A stretch of DNA of 64,000 bases from Caenibius tardaugens NBRC 16725 (GTDB taxonomy: Bacteria > Pseudomonadota > Alphaproteobacteria > Sphingomonadales > Sphingomonadaceae). Made by a program: the position numbers and the translations under genes. The stretch lies in the NCBI RefSeq assembly GCF_003860345.1, contig NZ_CP034179.1, positions 3,394,001 through 3,458,000 of the forward strand, given 5' to 3'. Positions 1 through 9,060 of this stretch are shown piece after piece. The first letter of the stretch is position 1; every line of letters starts with the position of its first letter. The notes under the pieces were generated by a model. The model saw only the letters and a program-made list of their open reading frames with translations. It was not told the DNA's origin and made no database searches.

Positions 1-291
1 CACCGGGGTGAGCACGGTGATTTCGTATTTGTGATCGTCATCGTCGTAATCCACTTCGATCACCTCACCCGGCGTATCGGCTTTCACAATCGTGAGTATG
101 CGGGCCAGCGGCATCCGGTCGGGTGCCGGTGCGCCCGGTGCCGCACCAGCCGCTGGTTTTGCGATGGCGGGCTGTGCTTTGGCGGGTGGCTGCGCGGGCG
201 GGTTGGGCGTGTCGGACCGGCTGGCGGAATCGCACGCGCCGGTCAGCAGCAAGGCCGCGATAAGGGGCATGAGACGGGAGCGGTTCGCCAT
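1..291 (-). CDS. PepSY-like lipoprotein, 3'-truncated by window edge
   Basis: Reading leftwards from the ATG at 289-291, the frame stays open to base 1 (97 codons), so the C-terminus lies outside the window. The N-terminus is a lipoprotein signal: MANRSRL, a hydrophobic run, then a lipobox LTGAC around residues 16-20. An Ala/Pro-rich linker follows (about residues 26-60), and then a stretch containing VIEVDYDDDDHKYEITVL that looks like the beta-hairpin of a PepSY domain. It is divergent from the PepSY-like gene starting at 426, and the two share a ~135-bp promoter region. PepSY proteins are small periplasmic or membrane modulators, often next to two-component systems. Substrate or partner is unknown. 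The lipoprotein call is firmer than the family call. Confidence 0.7.
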   Translation of the reverse strand, partial: MANRSRLMPLIAALLLTGACDSASRSDTPNPPAQPPAKAQPAIAKPAAGAAPGAPAPDRMPLARILTIVKADTPGEVIEVDYDDDDHKYEITVLTPV

Positions 292-425
292 GGAACCCCT
301 TATTATGCCGATCTTACCTGACAGCAAACTGACGGTCGGCGTGGCGAGGGCGTCAGGCACACCCAGCTAGATGATTCGGTATGGACGGCGCCAGTGGGGC
401 GGCGTTCCGATGGAAAGGACCGATC

Positions 426-773
426 ATGAAAAAGTTTGTTATTGCAGGTGCCGCCACTGTTGCCGTGATCGCCGGGGGCCTTGCCGCAACCGGGGCGATT
501 GCCAATACCCCCGCTGCGGTAAAACAGGTGGCGGGCGATTTCTGGGCCGGTGCACATTGGGATGATGACGATGATGATCACCGTGTGCGTGGCCCGATCC
601 CGCGGCCCAGTGAAGCGGCCTTGCGCAAGGCTGGCCTGGTGCGGGTCACCGAAGTGGAACGCGATGACGGCCGCATCGAAGTGGAAGGGTATGACGCGCA
701 AGGGCGCGAACTGGATGTGACGATGGATGCCAAAGGGCAGAAGGTTCTGCGGGTAGAGCGCGATCGCGACTGA
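426..773 (+). CDS. Small exported PepSY-domain-like protein
   Basis: A 115-aa protein. The start at 426 is chosen because it begins a clear signal peptide (MKKFVIAGAATVAVIAGGLAATGAIA) and has GGAAAGGA just upstream (411-418). The mature part has an acidic run WDDDDDDH near residue 45, then a short PepSY-like fold (RKAGLVRVTEVERDDGRIEV ... GRELDVTMDAKGQKVLRVERDRD). This resembles the C-terminal unit of PepSY/YpeB-type domains. It is probably periplasmic; function unknown. It forms a divergent pair with the PepSY-like lipoprotein at the left edge, and both carry a run of Asp residues followed by His. A strong hairpin terminator at 806-834 closes the unit. Confidence 0.75.
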   Translation: MKKFVIAGAATVAVIAGGLAATGAIANTPAAVKQVAGDFWAGAHWDDDDDDHRVRGPIPRPSEAALRKAGLVRVTEVERDDGRIEVEGYDAQGRELDVTMDAKGQKVLRVERDRD

Positions 774-805
774 TTGCTGTACTGATCATCGTATCTGAGC
801 CATCG

Positions 806-840
806 GGAGGGCGCCTGTCGAACAGGCTCCCTCCTTGATT
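806..840 (+). terminator. Rho-independent terminator after PepSY-like gene
   Basis: Stem GGAGGG (806-811) + GCCTGT (813-818), loop CGA, ACAGGC (822-827) + CCCTCC (829-834), with a single C/T mismatch between the two stem blocks. TTGATTTTT follows at 835. This is a classic hairpin plus T-rich tract. Confidence 0.8.
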
Positions 841-933
841 TTTGCGAAATATGCCCCTGTCTGTCCCTTCTGCGGACACAAACAACGCCTTTGTTTGTTG
901 TACCTTGTGACGCATGAACAAGGGGAGGTGGCA

Positions 934-2475
934 ATGGCCGATACGGCTGATAGCGACCGGGAAGGGGCGCAGGTTTCCGGGGGTGAAGAGGCGCTGCAGC
1001 CGATCGTGGTTCCAGGCAGAAATTGCTGGAAGATTGCGCCTGCCCGCTCTGCGGCTGTAGTGGTCGATGCGGCGAATTACTATCATCTGATTCAGGAAGT
1101 CATGAGCAAGGCGAAGGAACGCATTCTCATTCTCGGCTGGGATTTCGACACCCGCATCAGCCTCGAACCGGAAAAGGGCAAGCATGCGGAAACGCTGGGT
1201 CAGTTCTTCCTCCGTCTCGCCAAAACCAATCCGGCGCGCGATATCGATATCCTGAAATGGAGCTTCGGCGCCAAGAAGCAGTTCCTGCATCCCGGTGCGG
1301 TCTGGATGCTGTGGCGCTGGGAACGGACCAAAGCGATCGATTTTCGTTATGACAGTGCGCATCCAGCGGGATGCAGCCATCATCAGAAAATCGTGGTGAT
1401 CGACGATTGTTTCGCCGTGTGCGGCGGGATCGATATGTCCACCGCGCGCTGGGACACGCCCGAGCATTTGGATGACGATCCGAACCGGCGGTTGCCCAAC
1501 GGCAAACTCTACACGCCGTGGCACGATGTTACGATGCTGCTGGCGGGGCCTGTGGCTGGCGCTTTGGCCGAATTGGGGCGGGATCGCTGGGCCGTGGCAA
1601 CGGAAAGCGAACTGCCCCGGCTGTCCGATAAGCACGAGGAACTGTGGCCCGACGATCTGACGGTCCAGTTCGAGAACGTGGATGTCGCCATTGCCCGCAC
1701 ACGCGCGGAGTATCGTGAGGTCGAGGAGGTGCGCGAGATCGAGATGCTCTATCTCGATATGATCGCGGCGGCCAAGCGGTTCATCTATCTGGAAAACCAG
1801 TACTTCACCTCACCCAAGATCGCGGCGGCCGTGGCAAACCGGATGGAAGAGGCGAACCCGCCCGAAATCGTCATGGTCATGCCGCGTCAGGCGCATGGCT
1901 GGCTGGAACAGATGGCGATGGATGCCGCGCGGGTACAGTTGACGCGGGCGATCGGAAAGGTCGACCCGAACAATCGCTTCCGGATATATGTCCCGGTCAC
2001 CCAGGGCGGAAATGACATCTACGTGCATGCCAAAGTGGCGATTGTCGACGATCGGTTTCTGCGGGTCGGGTCCTCCAATCTCAACAACCGTTCGCTCGGG
2101 TTGGACAGCGAATGCGATGTGATTATCGATGCCGCACTGGAGGCCAATCGGGATACCCCAGCGGACATCGCGCGCGTGCGGACGCGCTTGCTGGCCGAAC
2201 ATCTGGGGGTTGATGAACAGACTTTTGCCGACGCGTTCGCACGCCATGATTCGCTGATCGATGCGATCGAGGCGCTGCGCGGCAAGGGCAAGACGCTGGA
2301 TCTGCTCGATCTGATCAAGCCGGGTCCGTTCGACAAGTTCATTGCCGAAAATGAATTGCTCGATCCTGAAAATGCAGAAGGTTTTCTCGATCCTATATCC
2401 GAGCGGGGGCTGCGCAAACGCTGGCACAGCATCCGCAGATGGCGCGGGTTTCGCAGGCGGCGTCAGACTGCCTGA
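934..2475 (+). CDS. Phospholipase D-like protein / cardiolipin synthase family
   Basis: 513 aa from the ATG at 934, which has AGGGGAGGTG at 921-930; an upstream ATG at 914 lacks such a site. Two HxKx4D catalytic motifs are present: HHQKIVVIDD near residue 150 and HAKVAIVDD near residue 365, each the core of a PLD half-domain. The second is followed by GSSNLNNRSLGLDSECDV, the usual GSxN element. No N-terminal membrane spans are evident, unlike bacterial ClsA, so this is closer to soluble PLD-type phosphatidyltransferases or phosphodiesterases. Likely acts on phospholipid head groups at the inner membrane; cardiolipin synthesis and PLD hydrolysis cannot be separated from sequence. Its last 13 bp overlap the convergent MFS gene. 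Confidence 0.85.
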   Translation: MADTADSDREGAQVSGGEEALQPIVVPGRNCWKIAPARSAAVVVDAANYYHLIQEVMSKAKERILILGWDFDTRISLEPEKGKHAETLGQFFLRLAKTNPARDIDILKWSFGAKKQFLHPGAVWMLWRWERTKAIDFRYDSAHPAGCSHHQKIVVIDDCFAVCGGIDMSTARWDTPEHLDDDPNRRLPNGKLYTPWHDVTMLLAGPVAGALAELGRDRWAVATESELPRLSDKHEELWPDDLTVQFENVDVAIARTRAEYREVEEVREIEMLYLDMIAAAKRFIYLENQYFTSPKIAAAVANRMEEANPPEIVMVMPRQAHGWLEQMAMDAARVQLTRAIGKVDPNNRFRIYVPVTQGGNDIYVHAKVAIVDDRFLRVGSSNLNNRSLGLDSECDVIIDAALEANRDTPADIARVRTRLLAEHLGVDEQTFADAFARHDSLIDAIEALRGKGKTLDLLDLIKPGPFDKFIAENELLDPENAEGFLDPISERGLRKRWHSIRRWRGFRRRRQTA

Positions 2476-3707
2476 TCGAGATTGCGCCCTTTCGTTTCAG
2501 GGGTCATGAACAGCATGATCGGTATCGCAAGCCAGGCTGTGACGGCCAGCCCGGTTGCCGCCGGGCCAATGCCGCCGACCCGCGCGCTGAGATACCCCAT
2601 GACGGCCGGAGCAATGACCACGCCCCAGCGCCCGATCAGGTTGTTGCACCAGCCATTGGCCGCACCGCGCAATTCCGTGGGGAACAGTTCGCTGTTCAAC
2701 GTGTAGCCGACGACCCAGATTCCCAGCATCGCCTGCAGCCCGATAAAGCCTGCTGCAATCGCCTTCCAGTCGGTCGAGGCATAGCAGAGCATGGTCAGCA
2801 GGCCGAGCAGCCCGGCAAGCAGGCAAACGGTCCAGCGACGTCCGATCGCATCCGACAGGAGGCCGGCTCCCATATAGCCCACAAAGGCGCCAATCAGGCC
2901 GAAGGGGGCAATCATGGCCAGATCGGTTGCCGGCCAGCCCCGTTCCTTCACGACATAAAGGGTGAAGAACAGCCCGCCCACCGAACTGGCGAAATTGATA
3001 ATGAACCACAGCAGGCTCATCGCGATAAAGGACAGGCGCAGACCGGGGGCGGTGAGTTGCTTCAGTTCCGCGATCGCGGAGGGGCGGGGCAGTCCGCGGT
3101 CGCGCGCGGCCAGCCAGATCGGCGTTTCGCGCAGGCGCCAGAACAGCAGTGGCATCATCACCAGCGGGGCCGCCCCGATCACGAACAGCAGGCGCCAGCC
3201 GAGCGGAGTCTCCAGCGCGGGCGCAATGGTCAGGAACGGCAGCGCCGCGCCGAAGCTGCCCATCGCACCAAGCAGGCCGTTGGCCCGGCCACGCAATTTG
3301 GGCGGCAGGGATTCGCTGACCATGAGATAGGCCAACGCCACCTGGCTGACGAGCAGCGCCCGCGTAACGAACTGGATACCGGTGTAGGACGGAACATCGG
3401 TCGACAGTACGGTTGCCAGCGATCCCAGTGAAAAGCCTGCCGCAGCCAGCAGTAACATCGGGCGGCGGCCAAAGCGGTCGGCCAGCCGCAACAGAATCCA
3501 TGCCCCCATCGATCCCAGGGCGATCACGGCCAGTGCTTCGCCCAGCCGTTCGATGGGCGTGCCGAATTCCTCGCTGAGATAGGGCAGGACCACGCTGGTC
3601 GCGCTGACATCGAACCCTTCGAACATCACCACCACCGCCAGCAGGGCAAGGGTAATGAAATGCTGGCGCGTCAATCGTTCGCCCTGTTCCGCGCCATCGG
3701 CTGTCAT
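2463..3707 (-). CDS. MFS transporter (AAHS/sugar-porter-like)
   Basis: 414 aa with about 12 hydrophobic segments. The family-typical loop 2-3 motif is seen as RLADRFGRRPMLL, FEGFDVSATSVVLPYL lies in TM1, and the C-terminal PETKGRNLD is a sugar/acid-porter signature. FEGFD in TM1 is typical of aromatic-acid:H+ symporters (AAHS), so uptake of an organic acid is likely; the substrate is unknown. It is the downstream gene of a minus-strand cluster after a DUF1214 protein and an aldehyde dehydrogenase, separated by 147 bp from the former. Its 3' end overlaps the phospholipase D-like gene tail to tail. Confidence 0.8.
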   Translation of the reverse strand: MTADGAEQGERLTRQHFITLALLAVVVMFEGFDVSATSVVLPYLSEEFGTPIERLGEALAVIALGSMGAWILLRLADRFGRRPMLLLAAAGFSLGSLATVLSTDVPSYTGIQFVTRALLVSQVALAYLMVSESLPPKLRGRANGLLGAMGSFGAALPFLTIAPALETPLGWRLLFVIGAAPLVMMPLLFWRLRETPIWLAARDRGLPRPSAIAELKQLTAPGLRLSFIAMSLLWFIINFASSVGGLFFTLYVVKERGWPATDLAMIAPFGLIGAFVGYMGAGLLSDAIGRRWTVCLLAGLLGLLTMLCYASTDWKAIAAGFIGLQAMLGIWVVGYTLNSELFPTELRGAANGWCNNLIGRWGVVIAPAVMGYLSARVGGIGPAATGLAVTAWLAIPIMLFMTPETKGRNLDQAV

Positions 3708-3854
3708 GTGTGTTTAACCTTGAAAATAATGTGTTCCGGGCTGTTTGCCGGAACATCCGATCCCGTTGGGCAGGACAATTGAGGTATGGGGCGCGATGGT
3801 CAAGACCGCTGCCACGCCTGCCCACGGCTCAATTGTATCATGACAGGGAAAGGA

Positions 3855-4931
3855 TCAGAGACTGTCCAGTGGCACGACACGGCACCGGGGGATGGGATGG
3901 TCGTTGGCGCTGATCCACCGCAGCAAGGCAGTGCCGGATCGATGGCCGGTGGTGTCGATCCAGTTGCCCACGCCGGGATCGCGTTCGGCGACGACGATTC
4001 GCAAGACCCCGTCGCTGTCAAAACGGGCTGTTCGCTTCGTAAGATAAGCATTTGGGATAAATGTATAATCGGCGGATTCCATCCACCAGTTCTGCAATAC
4101 GAAATTCCAGAACCGGCATTCGGGCACCTCGGTTTCAATCAACCACGCCTCGCCCGGTTCCAATTTCCAGTAACCGTGCAGGTAATGAATATTGGGGTCT
4201 CCGCCGACATTCTGGAAAATCGTCTGATCCCACGGCGACAGGGTGTTGGGGTGGGACATGAACATCTCGCTCCACCCGGCGAACGCTCTCGCCGTGTGGG
4301 TGGCGAAGCCCGCCGAGGCGGTGAGCGCGGCTGCCATTGCATCGGGATCGGCAGGGGCCGGGCGTTCGGGGCGGTTCAGACAGGTGATCTGCAGGTCCGC
4401 AGGGGTTTCGTCTGCGCGATCGAGAAAGGTCTGGCGGACAAGCAGCATCGTGCTGTCGGATTGCATCGGTAGCCAGTTGCCTTCCTGCGGGGTCGCGCTG
4501 AGCGTGATCGTGAAGCGGCCATCGTCGGCGATATCCATCGCGGCATCTTCCAGTTCGCCGGTGGAGGCCATTTTGCCATCGATTGCGAAGCGGTTGGCCT
4601 TGGTGCCGAAGCTGAGATAGGAAACTGAACCGCGCGTGCCGGTGATGACATAGTCGCGATCGCCGCGAATAGTCGCGTTCATATAGAGATTGTCGGGATT
4701 GTCGCCGCCGATTTTCAGCGTGTCGGTGGTCAGGCGGTAAAAGCGCGGGAAATCGGGATTACCGCCTTCGATAATGGATTCAAACGCCGCGCGGGTCAGG
4801 CGGGAAAGATAGCGTAGCCCTTCGGCCTGATCGATTGCGGTTCCGGGGGCGTTCGGCAGATCGAGCACCGATCCCGCTTCCGCAAGTTGCATGCAGAACT
4901 GACGCCATGTGTCGGAAAGCCTGACATCCAT
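3855..4931 (-). CDS. DUF1214-domain protein
   Basis: 358 aa. The start at 4931 is preceded by GGAGACGAAGG on the minus strand. There is no signal peptide. The C-terminal half carries the DUF1214 pattern: GEAWLIETEVPECRFWNFVLQNWW, then AYLTKRTARFDSDGVLRIVVAERDPGVGNWIDTTGHRSGTALLRW. DUF1214 proteins are widespread in Actinobacteria and sphingomonads near catabolic genes; biochemical function is unknown. Here it sits between an aldehyde dehydrogenase gene and an MFS permease gene on the same strand, which suggests a role in catabolism of an unidentified organic compound (inference). Confidence 0.8.
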   Translation of the reverse strand: MDVRLSDTWRQFCMQLAEAGSVLDLPNAPGTAIDQAEGLRYLSRLTRAAFESIIEGGNPDFPRFYRLTTDTLKIGGDNPDNLYMNATIRGDRDYVITGTRGSVSYLSFGTKANRFAIDGKMASTGELEDAAMDIADDGRFTITLSATPQEGNWLPMQSDSTMLLVRQTFLDRADETPADLQITCLNRPERPAPADPDAMAAALTASAGFATHTARAFAGWSEMFMSHPNTLSPWDQTIFQNVGGDPNIHYLHGYWKLEPGEAWLIETEVPECRFWNFVLQNWWMESADYTFIPNAYLTKRTARFDSDGVLRIVVAERDPGVGNWIDTTGHRSGTALLRWISANDHPIPRCRVVPLDSL

Positions 4932-5064
4932 CCTTCGTCTCCTCGATACCGGCGTGCGTGTTCCCGTGCCGTTGGCTCTAGAAACTCACACGCCGAATGC
5001 CGAGGCAAGCAGGCGCAGGGCTTTTGTGGCGGTCTGTGGAAACTATGACCGCATGAAAGCCCGG

Positions 5065-6489
5065 CTAGGCCGAGGCGACGAATTTGAGGTTGGTGTAGGC
5101 GTCCAGTCCTTCGATGCCGCCTTCATGGCCATGGCCGCTATGCTTGATGCCGCCGAACGGCGTTTCGGGTGTGGAAATAGCCAGCGAATTGACGCCGACC
5201 ATGCCGGCTTCGATAGCATCGGCAATCGCCTGGCTGGTTTGTGCCGAACGGGTAAAGGCATAGGATGCAAGGCCAAGCGGCAGCGAATTTGCGCGTTCCA
5301 CCACTTCATCGAAATGTTTGAACGGTACGATCGGGGCAATCGGACCAAACGGTTCTTCTGTCATCAGGCGGCAGGTATCCGGCAGATCGGTAATCACGGT
5401 CGGCTGGAAGAAGAAGCCCTGGTTGCCGTGCTTCGCACCGCCCGTCATGATCTTGCCGCCCGCGTCGCGCGCGTCCTGCACGAATTGTTCCATCGCATCG
5501 ACCCGGCGGGCGCTGGCAAGCGGGCCCATCTGGCTGTCGGGTTCGAGACCGGGGCCGACCTTGATGGCTGCGGTCAATTCGGTGAAGCGCGCCACGAACC
5601 GGTCATAGGCGTCCTGCTGGATGTAGAACCGTGTCGGCGCCACGCAGACTTGCCCAGCATTGCGGAATTTTCCTGCCACCAGCGTCTGGGCGACCTGATC
5701 GATATCGACATCGTCAAACACCACGACGGGCGAATGCCCGCCCAGTTCCATCGTGGTGCGCTTGAGCGTTTCGGCGGCCTGTTTCATCAGCAGTTTGCCG
5801 ACCGGGACCGAACCGGTGAAGGAAATTTTCCGCACCGCTTCGGAACGCATCAGGTATTCCGAAACGAAAGCGGGCTGGCCGAACACGAGATTGAGGACAC
5901 CGGCAGGCAGCCCGGCATCCACAAAACAGCGCGTCAGTTCGAAACAGGTGGCCGGGGTTTCTTCCGACGGCTTGATAATGATCGAACAGCCCGCCGCGAT
6001 CGCGCCCGCCATTTTGCGGATGGGGGTCACGGCAGGGAAATTCCAGGGGGAAAACCCTGCCACCACGCCGACTGGTTCATGCATGACCAGTTGGCGGACA
6101 CCGGGGACACGGCTGGGGACGATCCGGCCATAGGACCGCTTGCATTCTTCCCCGTACCATTCGACGATATCCGCCGCATAACCCAGTTCAACGCGCGCTT
6201 CGGCAACGGGTTTGCCCTGTTCCAGCGTCATCAGGGTAGCGATGTGATCGGTGCGTTCGCGCACCAGTTCGGCGGTCTTGCGCAAGATGCGCGCGCGTTC
6301 GACCGGAGGGGTCTTCTTCCACGTTTTGAACGCCGCCTGCGCGGAAGCCAGCGCATCATCCAGAACCTGCTGGTTTGCGAAAGGGCAGTCGCCGACGGAA
6401 GCGCCGGTTGCGGGGTTGATGACCGGTTCGGCATCGCCGTTGCCATCGCGCCATTTGCCATCGATCAGAAACTGGATAACAGGATACAT
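5065..6489 (-). CDS. NAD(P)-dependent aldehyde dehydrogenase (succinate-semialdehyde dehydrogenase type)
   Basis: 474 aa from the ATG at 6489 (MYPVIQFLIDGKW), with GGAGAGG just upstream; the frame is open further 5' but that extension has no homology-like content. ALDH signatures: PWNFPAVTPIRKMAGAIAAGCSIIIKPSE (NAD-binding region), FTGSVPVGK, the general-base Glu in MELGGHSPVVV, and the catalytic Cys in NAGQVCVAP (about residue 279). C-terminal EEPFGPIAPI and TPFGGIKHSG are typical of the GabD/SSADH subgroup. It oxidises an aldehyde to the acid in the cytoplasm. First gene of the ALDH-DUF1214-MFS run; the 133-bp gap to the next gene may contain a second promoter. Confidence 0.9.
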   Translation of the reverse strand: MYPVIQFLIDGKWRDGNGDAEPVINPATGASVGDCPFANQQVLDDALASAQAAFKTWKKTPPVERARILRKTAELVRERTDHIATLMTLEQGKPVAEARVELGYAADIVEWYGEECKRSYGRIVPSRVPGVRQLVMHEPVGVVAGFSPWNFPAVTPIRKMAGAIAAGCSIIIKPSEETPATCFELTRCFVDAGLPAGVLNLVFGQPAFVSEYLMRSEAVRKISFTGSVPVGKLLMKQAAETLKRTTMELGGHSPVVVFDDVDIDQVAQTLVAGKFRNAGQVCVAPTRFYIQQDAYDRFVARFTELTAAIKVGPGLEPDSQMGPLASARRVDAMEQFVQDARDAGGKIMTGGAKHGNQGFFFQPTVITDLPDTCRLMTEEPFGPIAPIVPFKHFDEVVERANSLPLGLASYAFTRSAQTSQAIADAIEAGMVGVNSLAISTPETPFGGIKHSGHGHEGGIEGLDAYTNLKFVASA

Positions 6490-6737
6490 TTTCGGGCCTC
6501 TCCGGGTCATATCATTGCTGAAGCCGCGATCACCTGTCACGCGGCGCAGATTTTGCCTTGAATGGGTAGGGAGGCCGCATCGGTCGGTAAAGTGTTTGTT
6601 GGGCGAACGCTCTGTTCTTGTGCATAAGCGCCATCTGGTTGCGCGATCTGGAGAGAAGTGGCTGATTGTAAGCAGATCTCTCCATCCGTTGTTAACCAAT
6701 TTTTGGTAAGCGGTTCGGGTAAGGGGCGAAGCTGTGC

Positions 6738-9056
6738 ATGTTTAGGTTCGGTGCCAAACAAGATCGATTGTCGAGATGGTTATTGGGCACCCGCGTTGCT
6801 GTGCCCGCATCGCTTTCGATGCAGTTGACCGGCGGTCTGTTTGGCGCCTTTCCCCTGTTTTTGGGTGGCATTCTTAACACTATTGCGGTTGCTGCCGTTG
6901 CCGCCTGGCGTCATCCATCGGCGGCGTTTCTGGTCTGGTTGGGGTTCGAAATCCTGCTTGGCATTTTCCGTATCGGCACGCTGGTGTACGGGCGGCGCGA
7001 AATAAAACGGGATGGAAAGCCCCCGGTTCTGTTGTCGGCCATTCTGTCCTGCTGTTGGGCGGTGTCGTTGGGATACGGGGCCTTTCTGTCGCTTGGCAGC
7101 GGGGACTGGACGCTTTCGATTATCGTTTGCCTTTCGGTCGCAGCGATGGTCAGCGGCATGTGCCTGCGCAATTTCGGCACCCCGCGGCTGGCGGCAACGA
7201 TGGTCGTGCTTGCGCTTGTGCCCTGCGCCATCGCGGGATTGTTGAGCCCGGAACCGATCATTGTGATGATCGGCCTGCAATTGCCAATCTTCATGGCGAC
7301 GATCCTGTCGGCCTCGTTTTCGCTGCACAAATTGCTGGTGTCCCGAGCCGTCGCGCTGAGCGATCTGGAACGGAGTGAATCGCTGAACGACACGATGCTG
7401 CGGTTCAGCCCGGACTATACCTTTATTCTGGACGAGCAGTTGTGCATCCTCTTCTTCAACCGCCCCTACAACGTGACTACGGAATATGGGGATCGGCGGG
7501 GGGAGCAGTGGCTGAATCTCCTGCCGCCGGAAGATCGCAATTCCGCGATGAAAGTGATGGAAAACTGCAAGGCGGGGCGCGCAGACAAACTCATAACCTA
7601 TTATGTCGACACGCAGGGGCAGCGGCGCTGGCTGGACGTGGTGATCAACCGCATACCCGATGGTTCGAACCGGATAATCGTGGTTGCCCGCGATATAACG
7701 GATCAGAAGGCATCGGAAGAAAAGGCGCTCTGGATGGCGCGGCATGATGCGCTGACGGGTTTGCCCAACCGGGATCTGTTGCAGGACAGGCTGGATGCCG
7801 TGCTGGAGACGGCGGACGATAACCGGATGGTTGCGCTCCTGATCCTCGATGTCGACAATTTTAAACTGATCAACGATACGCTGGGCCACGATGCGGGGGA
7901 CAGGGTGCTGTGTACCTTCGCCGACCGTTTGCGCGCGGCGGTTTCCGAAGATGATATGGTCGCCCGCACCGGGGGAGATGAATTCGCGTTTCTGCTTGCG
8001 GCGGAATGCGAAGCCAGCATTCATGAGGCTGCGGCGCGGATATTCACCCAGTTGCGTAAACCGATCGAATACGATGGACGCCTGCTCGAATGCGGAGCCA
8101 GTATCGGGGCCAGTGTTATTCCGCGCGACGGCAAGACGCGATCCGAGATTCTCAAGTCCGCCGATATCGCGCTTTACGCGGCAAAGGCTGCGGGCCGGGC
8201 ACGGCTCAAGATTTTCGAGCCGGCGATGATGGATGAAGTGGAAGGTCACCAGAAAATGCTGGCGACCGCGCGGCGCGCGCTGCAGGGCGACGCGATCGTT
8301 CCCCATTATCAACCCATCGTGTCGTTGCACAACGAACAGATCATCGGGTTCGAGGCGCTGTTGCGGTGGCGCGATGGGGATGGCCAGATGCATACGCCCG
8401 ATCGCATGCTGGCGGCGTTCGAAGACCCTGCGGTCGGCACGCAACTGAGTGAATGCATGCTGGAACGTGTGCTCGAAGATGTGCGCCAGTGGCATACCAG
8501 CGGGCTGCCTTTCGGCCATGTCGCGATTAACGCGGCGGCTTCCGATTTCCGCACCGGCCATTTCGTGCAGAGCCTGCTGGATCAGCTTGAACGGAAGCAA
8601 ATTCCGCCGTCCTGCATCCATGTCGAAGTGACGGAAAGTGTCATCATGGGGCGCGGCGCCAGCTACGTGGAAAACGCGCTGCAGGAACTGAGCCGACGTG
8701 GCATCCGGATATCGCTGGATGATTTTGGCACCGGGTACGCGTCGTTGTCTCACCTCAACCATTTCCCGGTCGATCAGATCAAGATCGATCGATCGTTCAT
8801 TCGGCAGATCGGTTCGCACAATGATTCCGCGACCATTTGCGCCGCTGTGATCAATCTGGGACACAGTCTCGGGCTGGGCGTCATTGCGGAAGGCATCGAA
8901 ACCGCCGAACAGGAAGCCCGATTGCTGGGTATGCGCTGCGCCATGGGGCAGGGGTATCTCTATTCGGACGCGATTGCCGCCGCCGCGGTGCCGGACGCGA
9001 TCAGGCGACGCTCATTCGCAGGCGCGATGCATTCTGCGCATTCGTGGATCGGCTAA
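6738..9056 (+). CDS. Membrane-bound PAS-GGDEF-EAL cyclic-di-GMP enzyme
   Basis: 772 aa. Residues about 1-205 form a membrane region with several hydrophobic segments. A PAS domain follows (about 215-335, SLNDTMLRFSPDYTFILDEQ). The GGDEF domain (about 335-500) has an intact active site RTGGDEFAF near residue 411 and LDVDNFKLINDTLGHDAGD. The EAL domain (about 515-765) has FEALLRW near 538, ITVEVTES-like HVEVTESVI, and DDFGTGYASLSHL. Both catalytic motifs look intact, so it could make and/or break c-di-GMP. The context (long intergenic leader, divergent from ALDH) gives no specific pathway; regulation of the capsule elsewhere in the window is conceivable but unsupported. Confidence 0.9.
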   Translation: MFRFGAKQDRLSRWLLGTRVAVPASLSMQLTGGLFGAFPLFLGGILNTIAVAAVAAWRHPSAAFLVWLGFEILLGIFRIGTLVYGRREIKRDGKPPVLLSAILSCCWAVSLGYGAFLSLGSGDWTLSIIVCLSVAAMVSGMCLRNFGTPRLAATMVVLALVPCAIAGLLSPEPIIVMIGLQLPIFMATILSASFSLHKLLVSRAVALSDLERSESLNDTMLRFSPDYTFILDEQLCILFFNRPYNVTTEYGDRRGEQWLNLLPPEDRNSAMKVMENCKAGRADKLITYYVDTQGQRRWLDVVINRIPDGSNRIIVVARDITDQKASEEKALWMARHDALTGLPNRDLLQDRLDAVLETADDNRMVALLILDVDNFKLINDTLGHDAGDRVLCTFADRLRAAVSEDDMVARTGGDEFAFLLAAECEASIHEAAARIFTQLRKPIEYDGRLLECGASIGASVIPRDGKTRSEILKSADIALYAAKAAGRARLKIFEPAMMDEVEGHQKMLATARRALQGDAIVPHYQPIVSLHNEQIIGFEALLRWRDGDGQMHTPDRMLAAFEDPAVGTQLSECMLERVLEDVRQWHTSGLPFGHVAINAAASDFRTGHFVQSLLDQLERKQIPPSCIHVEVTESVIMGRGASYVENALQELSRRGIRISLDDFGTGYASLSHLNHFPVDQIKIDRSFIRQIGSHNDSATICAAVINLGHSLGLGVIAEGIETAEQEARLLGMRCAMGQGYLYSDAIAAAAVPDAIRRRSFAGAMHSAHSWIG

Positions 9057-9060
9057 GGCC

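Noticed and set aside
4909-6561. 550-aa plus-strand ORF across the aldehyde dehydrogenase
   Set aside because: His/Arg-rich antisense product; the minus frame has all ALDH catalytic motifs.
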